Shown: positions 6,901-9,313 of the stretch, in pieces
Position numbering within the stretch: position 1 is the stretch's first letter
Layout: each line of letters starts with the position of its first letter
Made by a program: the position numbers and the translations under genes
From: an uncultured Bacilli bacterium
GTDB lineage: Bacteria > Bacillota_I > Bacilli_A > RF39 > UBA660
Reading direction: 5' to 3'
DNA length: 9,313 nucleotides
NCBI GenBank assembly: GCA_944363865.1
Contig: CALVVN010000003.1
Coordinates: 1-9,313 of the forward strand
The notes under the pieces: generated by a model
Told to the model about the DNA's origin: nothing
Databases searched by the model: none
Seen by the model: only the letters and a program-made list of their open reading frames with translations

Positions 6901-8682
6901 GAACACACAGCCCAATTACAAGTTGAAACAGCAAAAAAATATCAAAAAGATTTTAAAAACAAAAAAATCAATATTTTAAGTTGTTCAACTACTTTTGAAA
7001 TGGGAGTAGATATAGGTGGACTAGAAACAGTATTTATGCGAAATGTTCCTCCAACACCAGCTAATTATGTTCAAAGAGCTGGACGTGCAGGTAGAAGAGA
7101 CGATAGCTCTGCATTTATATTAACCTTTTGTGGAAATTCATCTCATGATTATACGTATTTTGATAATCCTGAAAAAATGATTTCTGGTGAAATAAAACCA
7201 CCAAAATTTAAAATTACTAATGAAAAAATAATACTAAGGCATTTATTAGCGACTGCTTTTGGAATGTTTTTCAGACAAAACGAAGCATACTTTAAAAATA
7301 TTGAGGAATTAGTTTGCCATGGTGGAATAGAAAAATTTAAAGATTATCTGAAATCAAAACCAGAAGATTTAGAAGATTTTATCGATGGTAAAATATTAGA
7401 TAAATATACTTATGAAAAATATAGTAATTATAAATGGTTGAAATCTTTATCAGAAAATGGAGATTATTTAGATAATTTCGAAAATTCAATTCTTGACTTA
7501 TTAGATCAATTTGAAAGAGCAAAAAATAATGCTAAAGAAAATGATGAATTAGAACTTGCTAATTATTATAAATATCAAATTGAAGCCCTAAAAAAGGAAA
7601 AAGTAATAAAATATCTATCAAAATATAATGTAATACCTAAATATGGCTTTCCAGTGGATGTAGTTGATTTGCAAATTTGGAATGAAGGAAAATTTGATAA
7701 TAAATATGATTTATCTCGTGATTTAAGTATTGCAATTTCTGAGTATGCACCTGATTCTGAGGTAATAGTTGATAAGAAAAAATATACGTCACAATATATT
7801 ACATTGCCTAAAACAGAACCGTTTACAAGATATTATTATTATACATGTAAAAATTGTGAACGAGATAATGTAAATGTTATTAAGGATAAACTTGATAAGT
7901 GTGTATATTGTGGATTAGAAAATAATGAACAAGTACTAGATTATTTTATCGAACCAATTTATGGATTTAAAACTGGAATTACAAAGGAAAGTTCCACTAA
8001 AAAGCCAAAGAAAACTTATGCAGGCTCAACAGCTTATTTAGGCGATGGAAAATTAGATAATAAACTTACATTAGGTAACAATGATTACATAATAATAGAA
8101 ACTTCATCCGATGATGAACTACTTGTAATGAATAAAAATCCTTTCTTTATGTGTCCGAAGTGTGGATATAGTAAAATTATTAAAGGAAAAACAGGTATTC
8201 AAATGTTACCAGAATCTCATTTGAATTATAAAGGAAGACAATGTTCAAATGAAAACTTGTACCCTTTATCATTAGGACATAAATTTAAAACTGATGTGGC
8301 AAAATTAACCATAAAGGGTTTAGAAAAGAAAGACAGAGCATTGTCAGTTCTTTATGCGTTATTAGAAGGTATTAGTCAAGAATTTAATATTGAACGAAAA
8401 GATATCGATGGAATAGCTGTTAAAAACAAAGCTAATTGTTATGATCTTATAATATATGATAATGTACCAGGCGGTGCTGGTCATGTTAAGCGTATAATGG
8501 ATAAAAAAATGCTTTTAGAAACATTTAATTTAGCTCTAAAAAAGGTCGAACAAGATTGTTGTGATGAAAATTCGTCTTGTTATAATTGCTTGAGAAATTA
8601 TAATAATCAAAGCTATCATAAAATGTTAAAAAGAAAACTAGCTAAAGAAACTTTAGAAGAAGTATTAAAGAATATACAATAA
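4000..8682 (+). CDS. Giant superfamily-2 DEAH helicase with zinc clusters and C-terminal DUF1998/MZB domain (DruE-like)
   Basis: The 1560-residue product from the ATG at 4000 carries a full SF2 motif set: TTGTGSGKTES (108-118, K115 of Walker A), YPMNALVNDQ (146-155), TNYSMLEYLL (219-228), DEAH (251-254), SAT (285-287), FISFSDSRQQA (644-654), TTFEMGVDIGG (997-1007) and the arginine-finger motif QRAGRAGRR (1025-1033). The C-terminus holds VPGGAGH (1489-1495) and Cys pairs 1520/1521 and 1527/1530 (CYNCLRNY), the signature of DUF1998/MrfA-type zinc-binding domains. Extra Cys clusters lie at 472/475, 528-553, 576-579, 914-934, 1283-1304 and 1385-1415. It should be an ATP-dependent DNA translocase or helicase in the cytoplasm. 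At about twice the length of MrfA it fits the large helicases of anti-phage systems: DruE of Druantia is my first choice, DISARM DrmA and Dpd-type helicases the alternatives. DISARM is less likely because no methyltransferase or PLD nuclease gene is present. All catalytic residues look intact. The helicase call is firm, the system name is not. Confidence 0.95.
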   Translation: MARLNPIEESNYIEHEFREYLKDTFNFKDSDYQKEFVENLDKQSLYKGPYLNVNLPFVSTKSINELIEEGKVSPLFRKLGNINFDQKLYKHQEESIEKICNRRNVVITTGTGSGKTESFLYPVLNTILKDIETGNNEPGIRAILLYPMNALVNDQIDRVRKILTEFPEIRYGFFTGETEEKSSDKLKEHISNVSGAPIPENEVLSREEIRSNPPHLLFTNYSMLEYLLIRPNDFKIFTPSYLKNWKFVVLDEAHTYSGALGIEVSLLLRRLTGLCDHKPNFLLTSATLGKKDRDENDIIAFAESLTSSKFEKDDIIFATRKNLNRDNIKYTVDPRIYSQIDSNLDNISEVKNIISSYINLGDVELPEIIYEFLVRDRNLYDLYDYLSTKNLQFKEIMDLLSLNNFTKNEQLVAFIHLINIARKNYKNLYDIKYHTFIRTLSGAFITLKPKKIMKLSPCYYIDNLRTFELGNCRYCNAPYIFGKEVDNYLYQNTDIDIYENYGENENINVDYYLLTDEIDTENIDNSICEEHILCGNCGYIYNPANKNAKRCDCLDDYKVKVYKIKSTTSKNNISECPCCNHHSNNGVVRSVNLGKDEATAILAQILYKAIDDNKIEEEDTNRTISFGNQLIPEKKVKNKYIKQFISFSDSRQQASFFASFFESNHNRFLRKKLIWDIIRKNNYHDLKLDVLVSKLEQIIEAKDLFPDSPINANKQAWITALSELLNIDGGYSAERLGLFYYSLDISNILDMIDDKDISDTFGEYNINKDDLANVINILFNIFRTTPAIDYSSSGLTPEEKKEYLGYRRFDNYIKLQKPKATKNNEDRFGYKRDGNIKSLLPISETKNNIATDYVIRTFKCDRNKAIDIITKIFSVIGISGKLFEKTSKINDNVYQISSSNYILKNYKENKYYKCDKCGLLTPFNVHNVCPTKECQGSLSECDPDDVLKNNYYRKEYMNKKIERINIKEHTAQLQVETAKKYQKDFKNKKINILSCSTTFEMGVDIGGLETVFMRNVPPTPANYVQRAGRAGRRDDSSAFILTFCGNSSHDYTYFDNPEKMISGEIKPPKFKITNEKIILRHLLATAFGMFFRQNEAYFKNIEELVCHGGIEKFKDYLKSKPEDLEDFIDGKILDKYTYEKYSNYKWLKSLSENGDYLDNFENSILDLLDQFERAKNNAKENDELELANYYKYQIEALKKEKVIKYLSKYNVIPKYGFPVDVVDLQIWNEGKFDNKYDLSRDLSIAISEYAPDSEVIVDKKKYTSQYITLPKTEPFTRYYYYTCKNCERDNVNVIKDKLDKCVYCGLENNEQVLDYFIEPIYGFKTGITKESSTKKPKKTYAGSTAYLGDGKLDNKLTLGNNDYIIIETSSDDELLVMNKNPFFMCPKCGYSKIIKGKTGIQMLPESHLNYKGRQCSNENLYPLSLGHKFKTDVAKLTIKGLEKKDRALSVLYALLEGISQEFNIERKDIDGIAVKNKANCYDLIIYDNVPGGAGHVKRIMDKKMLLETFNLALKKVEQDCCDENSSCYNCLRNYNNQSYHKMLKRKLAKETLEEVLKNIQ

Positions 8683-8698
8683 TAGTTGACATATTGAA

Positions 8699-8739
8699 TG
8701 ATACTATGACAGTTGCTCGAGACAACATCAGTAGTATTG
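8699..8739 (+). terminator. Imperfect hairpin after the helicase gene, weak terminator candidate
   Basis: ATACTA (8701-8706) pairs with TAGTAT (8732-8737), TGA (8707-8709) with TCA (8728-8730), and GTTG (8712-8715) with CAAC (8723-8726), around a 7-nt loop CTCGAGA. It begins 17 bases after the helicase stop, the usual place for an operon terminator. The following TTGTTATCTT is only moderately U-rich, so termination may be partial. Confidence 0.35.
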
Positions 8740-8746
8740 TTATCTT

Positions 8747-8777
8747 AAAAAAGTAGTTAAGAAATATTCTTAACTAC
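8747..8777 (-). terminator. Rho-independent terminator reading leftward
   Basis: GTAGTTAAGAA (8753-8763) and TTCTTAACTAC (8767-8777) form a perfect 11-bp stem with a 3-nt loop. On the plus strand it is preceded by six A residues and followed by CTGTTC, so only the minus-strand RNA has a U-run after the stem. It would stop antisense transcripts from entering the helicase gene. No minus-strand gene is seen to its right in the window. Confidence 0.5.
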
Positions 8778-8854
8778 CTGTTCAACTATCGAATTTTAAA
8801 ACTTATCTAATACTTGTTAACTTTAAGTGTTTTTAATCTTATTAAAATAAAGGT

Positions 8855-8924
8855 AAAAGTATTTAAATAAACTTTTGGATGCGTGAACTCTAACCGCCCT
8901 TGAAGGAGCCGGAAGTCTCCACTT
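8855..8924. other. GC-rich structured block, possible IS200/IS605-type right-end or guide-RNA remnant
   Basis: A small hairpin (AAAAGT 8855-8860 with ACTTTT 8871-8876) is followed by an island far richer in G and C than anything nearby (8876-8924). Within it CCGCCC (8894-8899) can pair with GGAGCCGG (8905-8912) in a six-pair stem with two single-base bulges, flanked by GCGTGAACTC and AAGTCTCCAC. A compact GC-rich hairpin block of this kind resembles the 3' ends and omega-type guide RNAs of TnpB elements in clostridia. No tnpB or tnpA frame is present, so this would be a solo end. The assignment rests on recall of the pattern and is tentative; an unrelated structured RNA or attachment site is possible. 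Confidence 0.3.
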
Positions 8925-9022
8925 TGTTTGTATTTAATTAATATTAATAGAAAGTAAAAGTTAATAACGAAAGATAATTTTGAACTTATAAATTTAATGA
9001 AAAATTAAGCTTAGAAATTATA

Positions 9023-9051
9023 TAGACTTTATTAAATATTTATGCTATATT
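9023..9051 (+). promoter_or_regulatory. Promoter of the repeat-containing small RNA
   Basis: TAGACT (9023-9028) and TATATT (9046-9051) are spaced by exactly 17 bases, and TGC (9043-9045) directly precedes the -10 as an extended -10 element. Transcription would begin near 9058, just upstream of the pseudoknot repeats, and there is no other gene between. Confidence 0.55.
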
Positions 9052-9073
9052 ATAAGTACATAAGTGATTATGT

Positions 9074-9090
9074 TATGCGAGTTTTGCATA
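9074..9090 (+). other. Small leader hairpin in the antitoxin RNA
   Basis: TATGC (9074-9078) pairs perfectly with GCATA (9086-9090) around a 7-nt loop GAGTTTT. It lies between the predicted RNA start and the first repeat. It could protect the 5' end or simply be a fragment; it shares no similarity with the pseudoknots. Confidence 0.3.
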
Positions 9091-9095
9091 TAATA

Positions 9096-9204
9096 TTAAA
9101 AAAGCAGGTGAAGCCAGCCTTAAATGGCAATTAAAAAAGTGAGTGAAGCCAGCTCTATGAATGGTAGTTAATAAAGTGAGTGAAGTCAGCTCTATAAATG
9201 ACAG
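9096..9204 (+). repeat. Three ~37-nt tandem repeats with covarying pseudoknot stems
   Basis: Units lie at 9096-9130 (35 nt), 9131-9167 (37 nt) and 9168-9204 (37 nt), with a fourth unit beginning as TTAAAAAAG at 9205. Stem 1 is AGG/CCT in unit 1 (9106-9108, 9118-9120) but GAG/CTC in units 2 (9141-9143, 9153-9155) and 3 (9178-9180, 9190-9192). Stem 2 is GCCA/TGGC in unit 1 (9113-9116, 9125-9128), GCCA/TGGT in unit 2 (9148-9151, 9162-9165) and GTCA/TGAC in unit 3 (9185-9188, 9199-9202). The stems interleave, the first loop is always TGAA, and a single G always separates the two inner arms. Paired changes in both stems show that the fold, not the sequence, is conserved. Confidence 0.8.
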
Positions 9205-9214
9205 TTAAAAAAGT

Positions 9215-9248
9215 AAGATTAGAAAGTAAACTCTAATCTTTTAATTTT
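9215..9248 (+). terminator. Rho-independent terminator after the pseudoknot repeats
   Basis: AAGATTAGA (9215-9223) and TCTAATCTT (9232-9240) form a perfect 9-bp stem with an 8-nt loop, followed by TTAATTTT. The stem is AT-rich and the U-tract interrupted, so some read-through into a downstream gene is expected, as in type III toxin-antitoxin loci. Confidence 0.7.
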
Positions 9249-9313
9249 ACCTTATTTTAAATTACAAGAGTTTGTAAATATAATTGTTAAATAAAAATAT
9301 TTCGTGATAAAAT
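9249..9313 (+). other. Short leader towards an off-window gene, no start visible
   Basis: This AT-rich tail contains only a small perfect hairpin (TTACAA 9262-9267 with TTGTAA 9272-9277, loop GAGT). No AGGAGG-like site followed by ATG, GTG or TTG is present; the GTG at 9304 has no purine-rich site before it. A toxin gene paired with the repeat RNA would have to start to the right of the window. Confidence 0.4.

Larger units (their letters stand above)
8683..9022. other. Non-coding spacer between the helicase operon and the small-RNA unit
   Basis: No open frame of useful length with a start and ribosome binding site is seen on either strand. The stretch holds two hairpins near its left end, a GC-rich structured block at 8876-8924 and otherwise featureless AT-rich DNA. 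It looks like a junction between two independent accessory modules. Confidence 0.55.
9058..9248 (+). ncRNA. Candidate type III toxin-antitoxin antitoxin RNA (ToxI/antiQ/CptI/TenpI class)
   Basis: A roughly 190-nt transcript is bounded by its own promoter and a rho-independent terminator and contains no open frame. Its body is three tandem repeats, each able to fold as an H-type pseudoknot, separated by A-rich linkers (runs of AAAAAA, or ATAAA before repeat 3). In type III systems such repeats are cut by the toxin RNase in A-rich linkers, and the released pseudoknots bind and inhibit the toxin. The repeats lie upstream of the toxin gene, with a leaky terminator between them. The order promoter, repeats, terminator is exactly what is seen. 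The toxin (ToxN/AbiQ-like, usually about 150-200 residues) should begin beyond the window; 9249-9313 contains no ribosome binding site with a start. The antitoxin call rests on structure and layout, not on sequence identity to a known family, so the family cannot be chosen. Confidence 0.65.

Noticed and set aside
4000..8682. DISARM system (DrmA helicase)
   Set aside because: The helicase family would fit, but no separate DUF1998 DrmB, PLD-type DrmC or DNA methyltransferase gene is present, and the partner gene looks unrelated to these.
8686..8714. Promoter starting from TTGACA at 8686-8691
   Set aside because: The -35 match is perfect, but no -10 lies at 16-18 bases; the nearest candidates (8702-8710) are only 10-13 bases away.
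8876..8924. tRNA gene in the GC-rich block
   Set aside because: There is no cloverleaf, no T-arm GTTCRA motif and no acceptor stem closing around it; the block is also too short.
9096..9204. CRISPR array
   Set aside because: The ~37-nt units are directly adjacent with no unique spacers between them, and sequence varies inside the units in a way that preserves pseudoknot stems. No cas gene is in the window.

Overview
The window is very AT-rich throughout, with AGA/ATA/TTA-dominated codon use, purine-rich Shine-Dalgarno sites and U-tailed hairpin terminators. This points to a low-GC Firmicute of the Clostridium type; a Fusobacterium-like genome cannot be excluded. No housekeeping gene is visible. 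The content looks like an accessory (defence-island) segment.

Layout, left to right. (1) At 1-42 the N-terminus of an unrecognised minus-strand gene runs off the left edge. (2) 43-273 holds a hairpin terminator whose base pairing favours the minus strand and a good extended -10 promoter reading right. (3) 274-570 is an XRE-type helix-turn-helix regulator gene broken by an in-frame TAG; a second decayed frame may follow (604-777). (4) A promoter whose -10 box lies inside a perfect 14-bp palindrome (788-801) precedes a tight two-gene operon. The first gene (836-3994, 1052 aa) encodes two tandem TerB-like helical repeats fused to a long, mostly beta-rich region of unknown function. The second (4000-8682, 1560 aa) encodes a giant superfamily-2 DEAH helicase with several zinc-binding Cys clusters and a C-terminal DUF1998/MZB domain. 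(5) 8683-9022 is non-coding: two hairpins and a GC-rich structured block that may be the remnant of an IS200/IS605-type right end or guide RNA. (6) 9023-9248 is a complete small-RNA unit: promoter, three ~37-nt tandem repeats and a terminator. Each repeat can fold as an H-type pseudoknot, and both stems are preserved by compensatory changes between repeats. This is the architecture of a type III toxin-antitoxin antitoxin RNA (ToxI/antiQ/CptI/TenpI class); the toxin gene would start just beyond the right edge.

How they may work together. A large uncharacterised protein paired with a large DUF1998 helicase resembles two-gene anti-phage systems of the Druantia type III layout (DruH + DruE), but the TerB-like repeats also recall Shango-like systems. 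The exact class cannot be settled from sequence reading alone. Neither protein shows a nuclease motif that I can recognise. The adjacent candidate type III toxin-antitoxin locus is itself a class known for phage abortive infection, which strengthens the defence-island reading.
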